A DNA stretch of 64,000 bases, from NCBI GenBank assembly GCA_963402885.1, contig OY727096.1:30795820-30859819 (forward strand), written 5' to 3'. Below, piece by piece: positions 23,042-35,293 of this stretch. The notes beneath the pieces were generated by a model that was not told the DNA's origin, made no database searches, and was given only the letters and a program-made list of their open reading frames with translations. The stretch's first letter is position 1, and each line of letters opens with the position of its first letter. The translations under genes and the position numbers were made by a program. The stretch comes from Antedon bifida. Taxonomy: Eukaryota; Echinodermata; Crinoidea; Comatulida; Antedonidae.

Positions 23042-24628
23042 TTTCTCCTTTTAAAAAAATTTTTTTTTTTCAATAATTAATTTGCACGCTGTTGTGGTTT
23101 AAGCGCATATAGAATAATGATGTTCTAATTCAATATTATTCTCTTATACAGTACAGCCAAAGTGTCAAATTGTTTATAAAATCCAAGCATTTTAGTAAAA
23201 TTCCAGGTTGTCACTGACCCACTGCAAATGTTAATAAAATAACCAAAACGGATTTACTGTAAGATCAATTTAATATTATCCATTACATAAATAATTACGT
23301 TGTTGTTAAAAGTTGAATTCTAATATTTCTAATTCGAATTTGTAATTTTAGAAGCATCTTTGATTCTTCATAAATGTGGATTGTTATTTATAGACTGTAA
23401 TCATTGATTATTTTTAGATTTTATGTAGGCCTACATCAATTATTATTAGATTGTATACCTACGGCTATTATACATCATTTATATTTAATTCGAAAGTGGT
23501 ATATTTAGATTGAGTACATAATCACATAGGAAATGAAAAAAATCTAAATATAATATATTTGGAAAATTCATTATTTATAATTTCTAATATGATCTGAGGA
23601 TAATATGATTACAATAATGATCTATTTAGTACAGGCGTATATAATATGATGTATGAAGTGTACAGTTACTAGTGCTTTTGAGTATGCATTGGTTTAATTA
23701 TCAAGTTGGGCCTAGATATGAATAGAATTTCCCATTCTTTTGGATAGTGTTGTGCTGACATTGTACTTGTTACCGCTATTCTATTAATCATCATCCTAAT
23801 TTATTTCTGTATCTGTGGCACGTCATTTCAGCTGAGTAAATAGCTAATATTGAAAATCAACTTAGGTAGTCTGAATCCATATTCATCTCGGCCAGTTTGT
23901 CAGTTTCTTTCTATCTATACATTATTCTTCCATAGTGTCTTTCAAACATATTTCTTCTATTTCTTTCAGCAACCTCGTCAAAGTACGCCTACTCGCCATT
24001 TAATTTCTACTTTTCTCAATTATAATAATTATTTATTTTTAGTAATTATTATTCTTATTTACTGTTTCCTGAGTTTCCTTTACAATGCATGCGTCCATTT
24101 CTAACATATTGTAAATGTGTTGTTGGCCTTAATCGTTATTATTATTATTTAATTCCGTAGGCATATCTACACATTGGCATTATGCTCAGAAAAAAACAAA
24201 AGCTAAGTGGTTACGTAAAAACTGGAGAAAGAATTTAACAAATAATAGGAAACTATGTACAGTTTTCAAAAGAACATTTTTACAATTTTTAGACGTGTTT
24301 TACTCTTTTAACACTCGTTTTACGGATTTTACTTTTTTACTCTATTTTAGCATTTTTATACTTTTTAAATATTTTGAATTGTATATAAATAGCATCTTGT
24401 ATTTGATTTGTATTGAAATTTGTGATTTTGACCAAATAAATAAATGAATGAATGGGATGTGACACTGCAGTGTCACAATACATGTGGCGTCAATGACATG
24501 AAAGAAATGTAATTCTGTATCACAGAATTTGCTTATGATACTGTAACAATTATAGATGCAGTTACCGATGATCTGCCATTTATTATCTGAACAAATTTCT
24601 TCTGTTCTGTTTTCTTTCTCTAGTTTTT
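23042..24628. other. Intergenic spacer with a possible LINE-type tail
   Basis: Mostly featureless AT-rich DNA. At 24395-24455 a stretch with TTGTATTTGATTTG, then ACCAAATAAATAAATGAATG, looks like the 3' end of a non-LTR element with a short tandem tail, but no coding part supports it. Confidence 0.3.
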
Positions 24629-24745
24629 AAGGCCAACTCAGACAGTGGTCTCGTCGGGAGAAAACATGTTTAAAGTTCTCCTGACGACCATAAAACTACG
24701 CCCGACGCTACAGTATCTCAAGTCGGCTCACCGACGAGTCAAAAC
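24629..24745. repeat. Hairpin-rich, CG-containing repeat fragment
   Basis: AAGGCCAACTCAGAC is followed by TCGTCGGGAGAA and, 14 bases later, its imperfect complement TTCTCCTGACGA. Further CCGACG and CGTCGG-type blocks follow. The base composition and nested inverted repeats suggest a piece of a DNA transposon, but opposite ends could not be matched. Confidence 0.35.
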
Positions 24746-26174
24746 GCTTTGCTTTTGTATTATTTCTTACTCATTTTACCTTCTTCTTGGTTAAAGTAGG
24801 CCATCCTTGATTTCGTATTATCCAATTTTCTTCTATATTGTTGTACACACGTTCCATTACGATTAATTTGGCGGTTACAATACAACAGTAAGTGTACCAC
24901 ATATCGGTTGCCTTGTGCATGTATAGAATTAAAATTGTATTTCAATTCACAATTCGTGCCATTTTATTACTTGCTATATATGTCCATTTATTATAAGTAA
25001 TATGGTTATCTAATTATTGTTTTAAGTGACAAATGCGTTTCTTCGCATCAAGCGTTTGTATCTCATAATTTACTTAAAAGTGACTTAACGCCTTACTCTC
25101 GCTCTTAACCGCTAAATGAGTAAAAAAGCGTGGACAAGCTTTAGAGAACGCACGTTTTAAAACCATTTGAACAAATTGGAAACTACAGAGCAGTTTATTT
25201 TTTATTTTGAACAAATGGATCATATATTGTACGTCATAATTAAACAGTTTTTAACCAGTAAATTTACGTAGATTTCATCATTTTGCCTCTTTCATTTCAT
25301 AAAATTGTATCACGCAATATAAATTAGGCCTATAGTTAAAATGAATAAATGTAACATTTTTTTGCCAAATAAAACCGTTGACAATGTTATAATCTATGAA
25401 TTTTTAAAATAACATTAATTGTTGGAAAATTATGTTCTCGGTTAGGACTAGACAATCGTTTTCTTCAGGGAAGTAAACACATCAGATTACGACATGTTTA
25501 GTTTTAAAAGAAAAAAAAATTATTTTTGGAAACAATGAGTAAATCAAAGATGATATTTATCGAGGTACCATCTGCATCAGAACAAAAACTAAACAATCAA
25601 CAAACATTCATCATTTTAGAAATATAAATATTATTTAATCATTAGGCCTATTTATGTATTTTATAGATTATCTTTCAATAATTTCAATTTAAAAAGCGTC
25701 TCCCAATATTTTTTTTTCAGGAAAGAGTGCAATTAATTGACTCACTCTCTCCTTCTTTTTTTTTTGTATTTCTGTTTGTAAGATTAAATTTATTATTACA
25801 ACTAATGGAATACATTGAAAGCAAGTTGACGTCAATAAGTAGTAAATTATAAACAAATATACTTTAAACAAGATAATTAGACTGTTAGGATTTAAGTAAT
25901 CTCCTCATATTTTTTTTCAATGATTACATTCAAAATAACTTATGTGTTTGCATAATCCAACATCATCTCTGGAAATACCCAACGTAAAACGTGTAATTTA
26001 TTTTGTATATATTCAAATGTCACCAATACCTAAAATATCCAACTTATTCATATTACCAAAACCCACGTAAACATCCTGCAACTGAGTTATATTTACATTA
26101 CTGACGTCATACGCAATATATCTAAGTAATAAGGCTGTTTTAAATGCACTTTTTATGTGAATTTACAACATTTT
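24746..26174. other. Intergenic spacer, nothing recognised
   Basis: AT-rich. Short open frames on the minus strand at 24760-24945 and 25689-25871 have no family resemblance and no splice context. Confidence 0.45.
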
Positions 26175-26459
26175 TCATAAAAACGATAAAATAAAGTGTC
26201 GTGGAGTGCATTGTCCGGTCGTTTCATTTTGGATTGCCTCTGTGCATTCTGGGATAGGGAAGGCTAATATTGACTTCTTGTTGTTTCTTCTGTTCAATCC
26301 ATTCGTCATAATCCAGCCAATGTTGAAGTATAATGTTATATTCAAAACGACATTTTGGTATAGTTTGTCAGGATCTATAGTAGGCCTAATAATATATCTA
26401 GTGATGTCAATTCTACCACCCAGTAAGAGAATAAACATTGCAACAGGCCCAATCTGCAA
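26175..26459. other. Segment open on both strands, unassigned
   Basis: About 285 bases without stops on the minus strand (ending in TGA near 26177) and 87 codons open on the + strand. On the minus strand a plausible acceptor, CTAAACATTGCAG, lies just before the reading IGPVAMFILLLGG, which looks like part of a membrane segment. The + frame is also hydrophobic. Neither product is recognised. It could be a terminal exon of a minus-strand gene or a slice of a mobile element; I cannot choose. Confidence 0.2.
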
Positions 26460-27269
26460 TGTTTAGGGTTATGAATGATCTATTTTAGTTTGGGATTTGT
26501 ATAAATTTAGGCCCAAGTGGAACACCATACATGTACATCTTTATAATATACAACTTTGTTTATATATTCCACAGATGTTATTTTAAAAATAGTTTTGTTC
26601 GAAAGGTGTGCGTCTGTTGACGACTTGGACCGCCGATACGCTAATCTTTTGAGCTTCGTGGCTTGAAGCATACTTATTGTTTTCAGCCGGTTTCCTAGTA
26701 GTGTGATTTATGTGATTGCGATTATCTACTCTAGCAGATATTTTTGACAGGCTTAAGTAACTCTTTTATAAGAATCAAAATTTTTCCACGATGTTAGATA
26801 TTCTTATTTGATTGCTGATTTAATTAATTTGTCCTATTCTTGTATTTTATGCTCATCACAATTATGAAACCAGTACGCAAGCCGCAAGTTGGTACATCGG
26901 GTGCAATCTTTCTAATTGTAGGTATATACCTGTACTATTACTACTTAAAAACTAGTATAAATCTGTAATTTATCCAATCACAGTATTCATTGTGGGCCAA
27001 TAGATCGGTCTTACAAAAATGTTTAATATCCGAAACCATTGATCGTTATTTAGTACATCCTTTGAAATCAGAAGGTCCATCTTGCCTATTGTAGAACCAA
27101 TTAAGTCACTGTCAACAGCACGTGAACGACAAGGCCAGTCAGGTTTATATCGATGAACTTGTCAAATTTAAGGAGCATATCAATGTTACCACAAAGAAAA
27201 TATATCGATATGTTGGCATACTATAATTTTCTACCAACTTGTGCTTATTTGACATACAGATCAATCATT

Positions 27270-27405
27270 CAACCATTATTTATTTTGTTTATTAAACTTA
27301 TCACTGCACATAACATAACAAAAAAGCAGTGAAAAGAAAGGGATGAACAGGTGACAAGCACCTCTGTCCACATCCCCCCTTAAAATACACATAAATAGAA
27401 TACAT
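27270..27405 (-). mobile_element. Probable LINE 3' tail, minus strand
   Basis: On the minus strand a pyrimidine-rich stretch (CACCTGTTCATCCC, TTTCTTTTCACTGC) leads to GTGCAGTGATAAGTTTAATA and AACAAAATAAATAATGG. That looks like a non-LTR element 3' UTR with a weak A-rich end. It has no coding part, and it abuts the + strand LINE fragment at 27437. Confidence 0.3.
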
Positions 27406-27436
27406 TACTGAGTTACTGCAATATAATAATAATGTA

Positions 27437-27820
27437 GTACATTTACAAGATCTTGACGAGTTATTTAGACTCCAAAAAAGGGCATTACGTGCGATTTCTT
27501 GGTCCTATGACGATCAATACACTTTCACAAATTTAAACTTCTTAAACTAGCGGATAACAATAAGTACCACATTTCTTATTCAGGCCTACAATGTTTCAAC
27601 TAATCTTGATGTGCGCTTTTCATCTTTTTAAAAAAACTTGTTTTACCATACTAGATCAAAAGACAAACTGAGACTCAGATAACGTAAGCATAATCTTACA
27701 AATTTCTCAGTGTCATGCATAGGACCACAAGTATGGAATGAACAGAATCAAGAATTTACAAAAAGTAAAGTCAGTACATTACTTCTAATCTGTATAAAAA
27801 AACATCATATTGTTAGTTTA
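27437..27820 (+). mobile_element. Decayed LINE, last part of reverse transcriptase ORF
   Basis: Translates in one frame, with several in-frame stops, as DLDELFRLQKRALRAISWS, YHTRSKDKLRLR, NLTNFSVSCIGPQVWNE. These are the hallmarks of the C-terminal ORF2 region of CR1/RTE-like non-LTR elements: LQKRALR.I, the HNYNTRSK..L motif, then FS...GP..WN. The element is 5'-truncated, with RT catalytic motifs absent, and clearly dead. The T-rich DNA after 27820 may be its 3' UTR. Confidence 0.8.
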
Positions 27821-28944
27821 CATTTAATTTTAAATTAAGCAATTCACTTATTTGTTTTAGGTTAGTTCTACAGTTGTTAGAAATTGTCCTTGATCCGATT
27901 TTATTAAAGTAAAAATGATTCAAAATATTCAATTACAACATGTCAATAGAACATTTTGGGCTTTCTTTATTTACAATAATAATAGTAGGCATTACATAGC
28001 ACTCGGAGGATTTTATAGGATTGTTATCAACCATTCACACGGGATGTTCCATAATAGAAGCTAAATCTGCTCAACCATTGGAATAGCATAATTTTGGTGG
28101 TTTTGGAGGTTGCTATAGTACCACCACCAGTCTGAATGTGTTAAATGTAATGTAATGTTTTTTTGTTAATTTAATGTTTTTTTTGTATATTTGTAAATTT
28201 TATTGGCTATAAGTAAAGATAAAATACTTATATTTTTGTTAATAAACAGTGCGCATACGATGCATACACAGGGAAGAGTATACACGTGTACGTTACGTTT
28301 CGTTGTTGAGATTTATTTACAATGGTAATATTTGTTTCCAGTTGATTCGAAACATAGAACTCAGTGCTTTAGCATAGGCTGTTGCAAGTCTTGTCCGGTA
28401 TTTACCTATTGTGAACTGTTGAGTGAAAATGCTTAAATACATATTATTTAAAAATGAATAAAACATATTGATAATCACTAAGACATTTTCTTATAGTTGA
28501 GCTAAACTTACTCACTTGTTTTTACCACTATCATCAGGACGCGTGTTCACGTCAATAAAGTTGATTAATCTTTATGAATATTTATGAGTTACTAAATTAT
28601 CAAAAACATGAATCCGTTAGTTAAGACAATAATAAGTGATGGAAAATCAAAAAAGCCAGCATAATGCCACTTAATTCTGCATCGGTTATTTTATGTATGG
28701 ATTAATATTGTTCAATTATTCAATAACTATATATTAAATAAATTAATATCTGATAAAAAGCATTGATATACAGTTTTATGAAAGAAGTTCATCCAGACCT
28801 GGTTTTCAGCCATTTTGACGGTGAAAGCACAGGGACTTTTCAGGAGTCTACGCATAGAACAAATATACCACAATGCAAATTATCAACTTAGTTAAAATTA
28901 TGATTTTTGTTTAAACTGAAAATTAGATTTTTTGTATGGCAAAT
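27821..28944. other. Spacer with a possible second LINE 3' UTR
   Basis: From about 28010 to 28240 a stretch ending TTTATTGGCTATAAGTAAAG resembles the 3' UTR of CR1-like elements (ATTGGCAATAAAG type). There is no coding part. The rest is plain AT-rich DNA. Confidence 0.3.
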
Positions 28945-29329
28945 TACCTCCCGTAAGCGGCCACCCGAAAAATTTGTAGCAAGAAACAAAATTTACAAAA
29001 ATACATTGTTGATACTTATTGTGCTTTATATACTGTATATTAGCTTTATTTTGAAGCGGTTTTAAAAACAATTCTGTGAAGAACATTCCTGTGTTTTTTA
29101 GATGAGATGAGAAAACCACACAGATTTTGACCAACCATTTTCATATGATAAAAGCTTTTAAAATTTGTCTGAAAATCATAAATAATACTAAACCACCAGA
29201 TCATAAAAAAATAAAATACAATTAAACTGGAGAATGAGAAAATATCGAGCATTATGTAATTTTGGCCCTCTCTGCAGAACCTAAGCGGCCACTTTTCCCG
29301 GTCCCGAGGGTGGCCGCTTACGGGAGGTT
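28945..29329. mobile_element. MITE with perfect 21-bp inverted ends
   Basis: The left end (28946-28966) begins ACCTCCCGTAAGCGGCC and the right end (29308-29328) is its exact reverse complement. A second, inner pair AGCGGCCAC/GTGGCCGCT flanks a CCCGGTCCCG stretch just inside the right end (29283-29317). The body is AT-rich and non-coding; a 103-codon minus frame across it is incidental. Perfect ends suggest it is one of the younger elements here. Superfamily not determined. Confidence 0.8.
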
Positions 29330-29698
29330 CAATTGTAGTATGCCTAGACAAATACATTTGCTAGTTGGCTGAAACTTGAACTGATCATTCTTATTAGAAA
29401 CCATGTAACTAATTTGAAATCCATTGTTTGCGCAATTATTGTCATTAATCATAATTAAACTTACAGGAGGTGACAGCCTATCTAAACGGTCACCGGGTAC
29501 ATAAAAGTGATAGATACTTTATAATATCAATAAATATGCAATGTAATTAATCCAAATGTTATCATTTGTAAAACTACAATTAAAATGAATAATATGGTTA
29601 AAAATATAATAACAGTCATCAACAGAGCTAATAAACATTCGTTTGGCGGTTACTAATACTAGCTAATAGTGTTTTGATTCTGTTTTCTGTTTTTATTG
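29330..29698. other. Short spacer, nothing recognised
   Basis: AT-rich, with no frame or repeat of note. Confidence 0.5.
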
Positions 29699-29855
29699 TT
29701 AAGCTCTGTCTACACTATCAAACTAGTTTGACAACAAAAGTGTGAAATGTCCAAATATGGTAGCGATATGCCCAAATATGGTAGTGATTTGACATCATCA
29801 TGTCCATATGGATACATCACATTTTCTGTCACATACAATATTGTAGACAGAACTT
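29699..29855 (+). mobile_element. Family A MITE, copy 3
   Basis: TTAAGCTCTGTCTACACTAT at the left, two tandem internal CCAAATATGGTAG(C/T)GAT units, and an eroded right end (ATTGTAGACAGAACTT). Same orientation as copy 1. Confidence 0.8.
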
Positions 29856-30650
29856 CACGTTTCATTGCCCATTTTGATTTTCTGCTGTTGTATCATGGAT
29901 AAAATAAGTATTTAACAATTATTTTGTCCATGGTTGTATGCTATTTTTATGTTTATTCATGTTTTTTAGGTTGTAATTGAGGTATATCCCCTGATGATCT
30001 ATACCAGGATTCTGTCAAAGAAAATAAATTGAGGCAGGTTAAGTTATTCCTTTTGTTGTCTCTTATTCAACGTTTTTCCAACGTATTCTTTCTACTTAGG
30101 ACTGTATGTACAGCCTACACATAGTGCCTAAATAATCTCTGGATACGATATTATTGTGGCATATCTCAGCCTCAAATGGTTTTAGTTTATTTGTCTTACC
30201 ACACTGGTATACAATATTCAAATATATAGACCTACTGTTTAAATATATTTACTCCAAGCTTTCGTTTCCATTATTTCTTCCCGACGACCATACGATAACC
30301 AATCTCTGTAGTTTGACTTAGTATTGACTACAGCTTGGGGTGCGCAGTAATACACCTTCTCGCCTCGCATTCAATCAGTATAATGCTTGAAGGCGTAGTT
30401 AACCACATTTACAGCACTGGGTCTTAATGAAAATCAGTTATAAACTTACCACTTATTATTAATTATCCGACTGAAATTTTTAACACGTTTGTCTGTCATT
30501 GAGGATTTATTTTAATTAAAACACAGCAAATGATTAGTATTTTGTTTATCGTTCTCATTTCAAACAGAGAGGAGAATATATTGCGTGTATATTCTATACA
30601 TTAACGTCAGTCTTATATCATAAAGGCGGCACTTTCAGGTATGAAAATAT
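29856..30650. other. Intergenic spacer, nothing recognised
   Basis: AT-rich. A CTGATGA at about 29991 is not followed by a convincing hammerhead stem. No exon is seen. Confidence 0.45.
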
Positions 30651-30881
30651 ATATACACCTATGTATGTATGTTTAGGACAGTACACGATTTACGCGCACA
30701 ACATGCCTATAACTTAAGACTATTCCATTTAATTATGTCAAAATATTTGGATTCAGTTCCTTGCAGTATATTTATAAGCCCATTCCAGTGCTATTCAATT
30801 CAATTCAATTTCAATTCAATTCAATAAACTTTATTCAATTGAATTGAAATTGAATTGAATTGAATATACATACATAGGTGT
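30651..30881. repeat. Nested inverted repeats around a TTCAA-type palindrome
   Basis: The inner pair, 30792-30828 and 30831-30866, is built of TTCAA repeats facing TTGAA repeats with almost no loop, about 36 bp per arm. The outer pair has ATACACCTATGTATGTAT at 30651 matching the reverse complement of ATACATACATAGGTGTAT at 30864. AATAAAC at the centre is flanked by its own complement. Simple-sequence origin is likely, but the outer pair is not simple sequence. Confidence 0.75.
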
Positions 30882-31969
30882 ATTCAAACATTACAATACA
30901 AGTATTTGTGAGTTGTATGTTTTTCTTAACAATAAAATAAATCATAGAACTGTTAATTATCAATTTGGTAAACATCGACGGCTTACATTGTTTTTGAAGA
31001 CAACATTCGGCTAGTTTCAAATGATGAACTATAACATAGACATTATTCGCAGGTAATTAATCTATTATTTTGCTGGATTGTCGAGTATTGAGTAAATAAG
31101 CCGAATTGTTTTAATATCGTGTCTGTCCATCATCATGTCGTCGGTTAATTTGTAATTTGATAAATGCATCATCGGTAAATAAAATCAATCTTTATTTCAT
31201 CATAGACATATTGGCATTCACTTACAACATTCATGTTCGTGTCAACTCTAAACGCCTTTACCGTACTCCTATGGAAAACACCGTTTAAATTAACCGCCAA
31301 CTTAAGTACTCAACACCTACACGTGAAAACAAATCCTGTTTTTTTTAGTATTTCTGATATATTTAGACTGATGTACTCCCACGCAGACACTTCATTAAAA
31401 ACAACTTGCAAAAACAAAAAAAAACCTATAGGCCTAGGCCTAATCCAACAATATTGAATTTGAATTTAGACAATACTTATACAATTATTCATAATTATGT
31501 CACGGTTTAGCCACATACAGAATAGTAATGTCTAAGCTATAATAAATTGACCACTTGCTTGCGTAGTACTCAGCAAGACCTGGAAACTTTTGCATTCATG
31601 CGAATCTAGACTGGGTTGTAGGTTTAATTATAGATTATTCTTTATAATTTGGACGCTCCACGTCAAATTAGACAGTATTTAATTTTCCAGATCAGATTAT
31701 TGGTTGATTATGAATATAATATAAATTCAATTACTATCGTAGGTAGAGGCTAATATAAGATGAGGACAAGACATGATATGGTATTTTAATTAGAATGACA
31801 ATCTTTACACGCTGGTGAAATAACAATAGTATAGCTATTGTAGCTATGGTATAGATTTGTAGTGTGTTAAGAGTGTTTACAGCAGATATTTGTTATCTTT
31901 TCAGTTCTATACTCGCTTCCCTTAATCTTCGTTTTATTTTCCTAATACATGTGATTCAAATAAACACAT
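30882..31969. other. Intergenic spacer, nothing recognised
   Basis: AT-rich. Contains two overlapping TAGGCCTA octamers at 31429 and 31435. Open frames are short and unsupported. Confidence 0.45.
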
Positions 31970-32690
31970 TATTTCCAGCAAGCTAGAAGACACACTTCAC
32001 ATCTCTTTCATAAAGGTAATACTACTATTTCATCAGTTTTTCTTCAGTCAAGACTTTTTTGATGAAACTGAAACTAGGTCTACATGTGACTTTCACAAGT
32101 AATATTTCTGTCATTCGATAAACTTCCACAGTTGTTTTTTAGTCGTGTGGACGCGACTCTATAGTTTACTATGTCGGTCGGTCGGTCTGTCGGTCTGTCT
32201 GTCGGTCCGGTATCACTATGCGTTTTATCGCTTTTCTGTACTTTTTGAACTGTTTTGATGTACAGAAAAGTTTTAAAGTACATTACTTTTTGAAAGTTCA
32301 TTTTTTTCTGAGAGCACGCGACTTATGGCTGTTGGCCTTGTTTCAAGATCGTTTCTAAACTAATAATTTGTTTCATGAAACTCAAAATAGGCAAACACAT
32401 ATACACATATTTCACCAGTACTCTTTCGCAAAGGTAAAATTCAGTTGTTGTTTTTTTCAAGACCGTCTCTGAACTAAAATCGTTTCACGAAGCTCAACAT
32501 AGGCCACATAAGAATATTTCACCAGTATTATTTCTGTTCTTCGCAAATAACATATGCAATATGGTCTCTGATTTAATAATTTGTTCCAACACAACATACC
32601 AGTAATCTTTCTGTTCTTCGCACAATGTTGTTTTTTCAAGACGGTCTCCGAAATTTACTTCCGACTTTTTCATCAGTACAAACATCAATA
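31970..32690 (+). repeat. Diverged tandem repeat, about 110-bp unit, interrupted by a MITE
   Basis: Blocks recur in order: TTTTTTCAAGAC(C/G)GTCTC, then (A/T)TTTCACCAGTA, then TTTCTGTTCTTCGCA, then TTGTTGTTTTTT. Units start near 32341 and 32453, with a partial one near 32562 and an older one before 32139. A family B element sits between GTTGTTTTTT and TTTCAAGA, splitting one unit. Confidence 0.65.
32139..32337 (-). mobile_element. Family B MITE, copy 2 (longest)
   Basis: Begins TTAGTCGTGTGGACGCGACTC, then ACTATGTCGGTCGGTCGG with more CGGT/CTGT units, a central hairpin (TGTACTTTTTGAACTG region with TACAGAAAAG pieces), and ends GAGCACGCGACTTATGG. Both ends carry the CGCGACT motif in inverted orientation. 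At about 199 bp it is longer than the other copies, which seem to be internally deleted relatives. Confidence 0.7.
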
Positions 32691-33529
32691 ACATGGCTCA
32701 TTACTTCTGAAAATGTTTCTCTGTGTCTTTGTATTTGTTTATTATTGCGTATATTCTTCAATGCTTTTACCTTTGAATGTGTTAAGTACTGCATACGAAT
32801 TTGTGTACCTTATAATTCTGTTGATTCTTTATATTATGTTGATTGGACCCCACAATAAAGCTATTATTAGAGTATATTTTTCTCAGGTGAATTTGTTTTT
32901 TAGTCGGCTAGAATTGAATATTTCCTTTGTTAGTACAGTAGATGTTATTTCTATTAGAATTAGATTTAGCACACTTTACTTTTAAATATGATTAACTTTG
33001 TATAATCATAACTGATAGTATCTCTTATTATTGTGCCTACTCTGTATTCTATACTTTTGTAATGAAGATGAACAATAACGAGAGATACTAATCTACAGTA
33101 ATAACTTAGAATACCTTGATTGGATATTTAATGGTTGACTTGAGGATAACCGCCTTTGGTCATTATGAGCTGTTTTACTGTCTGATCGAACTATACTCTC
33201 GCTGTTGCGTGATATTTTGAATTATTGATTTAATCAATATGCAGTATATTCGTATTCGACATGAAGAAGTAATTATTGGGTAATTAATGGAGATGAAATA
33301 TTTATTAGTAAGAATAATTTTGTATCGTAAACAAACACAAAATTAGAAAGGAGCTTATTCTAAAATTATGATAATGTGCCGGTTATTACATTTTATTAAA
33401 AAATATTATGTATGTTATTAGTTAAAATACGTTGACTGCTGCGTTACTGCGAAAAGTCTTATGCAAGTCTTACCACATCGTCCACTGGCTTCTTTTGTGT
33501 TTTCTGTTGTCTGAACCAACCATACGGCG
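32691..33529. other. Intergenic spacer, nothing recognised
   Basis: AT-rich, with no recognisable gene. The + strand frames at 32625-32985 are hydrophobic by base composition only. Confidence 0.45.
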
Positions 33530-33650
33530 TTATGATTTTTTTAACTGGGACGCAACGCAATGACGACGCAGACACGCATCGTGCCGGATCATCATACTAT
33601 TTGATTGGTCAAATGGCTTGCGTTGCGCGTACGTCCTCATAGAGAGGTAA
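33530..33650. mobile_element. GACGCAACGC-type inverted-end element, copy 1
   Basis: GGGACGCAACGCAATGACG near 33548 faces TTGCGTTGCGCGTACGTCC near 33619, and TTGATTGGTCAAA lies between. Similar blocks (GGACGTAACGC, GGACGCAACGCAAG, ACCAATCACAAA) occur at 56950-57030. It is a small non-coding element of CG-rich ends. Confidence 0.55.
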
Positions 33651-34722
33651 CTATAAGCTTGACTAAAACTGTATATAGCAAATTTGATGTATGTATTATG
33701 AATGATTAGGCATGAATTTATTCCTAATAATATATAAGTAATTAAATACACTGAACATATAAAAGTTAAATTATAAACGCAAGATAATCGGTATATAATC
33801 AATACTTTCTACAAGTGTTGAGTGTGAGATGCATTTGTTATACCTGTGCTGCTGTTCCAATATAACTATATAATGACTACAGTACTAACAATTCGCATCT
33901 TCACAGACGTGTACGGATTGTTCGTTATGCCTTCTCCATACTGGGGGATAGTGGAGTATTGAAATGACCAGAAAGGAACTACATTTAATCACCCTGAGAA
34001 GGTCGGAGGGTTGAGGTAATGGGGTTCCGAATGACTGGGATTTAATTTAACTACAGTTCAAATTCACCATAGGGGAGTTTAGTGGGCTGTCATATTATCA
34101 TGACCGAAATTACTGTAGGCCTATAACTGTGAAGGTTTTGATCTACTGGTGTGGGTGTGAGAGAGACACCCGCTTTGGAGTTATTTTAATCTGGGCATTT
34201 CTAAAAGCAAGCATAGGCCTACCTTTAGTCTATGCCTTTTATTATGTATTATCATATGTAGTACACAGTAACATCTGCTTACATTGAACTGTTCATGTTT
34301 GGTATCCACGCTGTAATAAACTTCTCCTGTTCTCAACCTGATAACTGAGTCATATTGCGATGGCAGGTGTATATGGAATTTTTTTGTTGTGACATTTTTG
34401 ACATATTAGTTATTACGTCATTGAAATACAGAAGCATTATTGTAATGTATTACCTATCAGGTTATTATAAGTACTACTAAAGCATTTGTAATTTGTTATA
34501 ATAATGCGTTATGTAAGCTGTTAGGCTAGCCTTGGAACAATAAGTATGATGTCTGTAACAAATGATGATAGGCCTACTTGTGTTTACAGGAATTGGAGAA
34601 CTCAATGTAGCCTACTCTTCGGATGACGCATGCATCAAAAGGAAAATTACGGAACAATAAATTAAATTCGGTTGAAAGAGAAAACGCAGAATTCATGAAA
34701 ATTCCCTGTAGGCCCATAAGCG
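33651..34722. other. Intergenic spacer with TAGGCCTA copies
   Basis: No gene recognised. TAGGCCTA occurs at 34116, 34214 and 34569, part of a cluster that runs to 36361. Confidence 0.45.
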
Positions 34723-34873
34723 TAAAGCACTGTCTACACTATCAAACTAGTTTGACAAAAAAGTGTGATGTGCCCAAATATTGTGGTGATATGCTTAAAT
34801 ATGGTAGTGATATTACATCATCACATCATATTTGTTTGGCACATAAAGTTTGATAGTGTAGACAGAGCTTTAA
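34723..34873 (+). mobile_element. Family A MITE, copy 4
   Basis: TAAAGCACTGTCTACACTAT and TAGTGTAGACAGAGCTTTAA ends, with two internal AAATATTGTGGTGATATG-type units. Well preserved. Open frames reported across it are incidental. Confidence 0.85.
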
Positions 34874-35293
34874 ATAATATAATAGTTCTATGTAGGCCAT
34901 ATAGTTTTTTGTTATGTACCGGTACCGGTATTACTATTATGATAAACTCATGTGAAAAAAATCAGGAAATGATTTCCGACACCGCATGGTGTCAACAATT
35001 ATCATTGTTGTATGAATTTCGATTATATTCTCTATTAAGTTGGAAATTGTATTTCTCCCTGGATACCATCGAACAGTGTGATTGTGTTGTCGGAAATCAG
35101 TGAAATATCCAAGGTGGCAGAATTAGTCATAAAAGCCATTCAGTGTAGGAGCCGTACTCATTGAGTGGACCGTAGGTAATGTCAGAAAATTTAACAAAGT
35201 GAATATAGTGGATTCTAGTTGAGTGGTCTGCAGGTAATACCACAAACCATAGCTAAACCATAGATTATTAGAGAATACCGGTATTCATAATTG

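Noticed and set aside
29046-29357. 103-codon minus-strand frame
   Set aside because: Covers the body and one inverted end of the MITE at 28945-29329; no family resemblance.
29985-30040. CTGATGA followed by possible stem, as another hammerhead
   Set aside because: No convincing stem II followed by GAAA; chance match.
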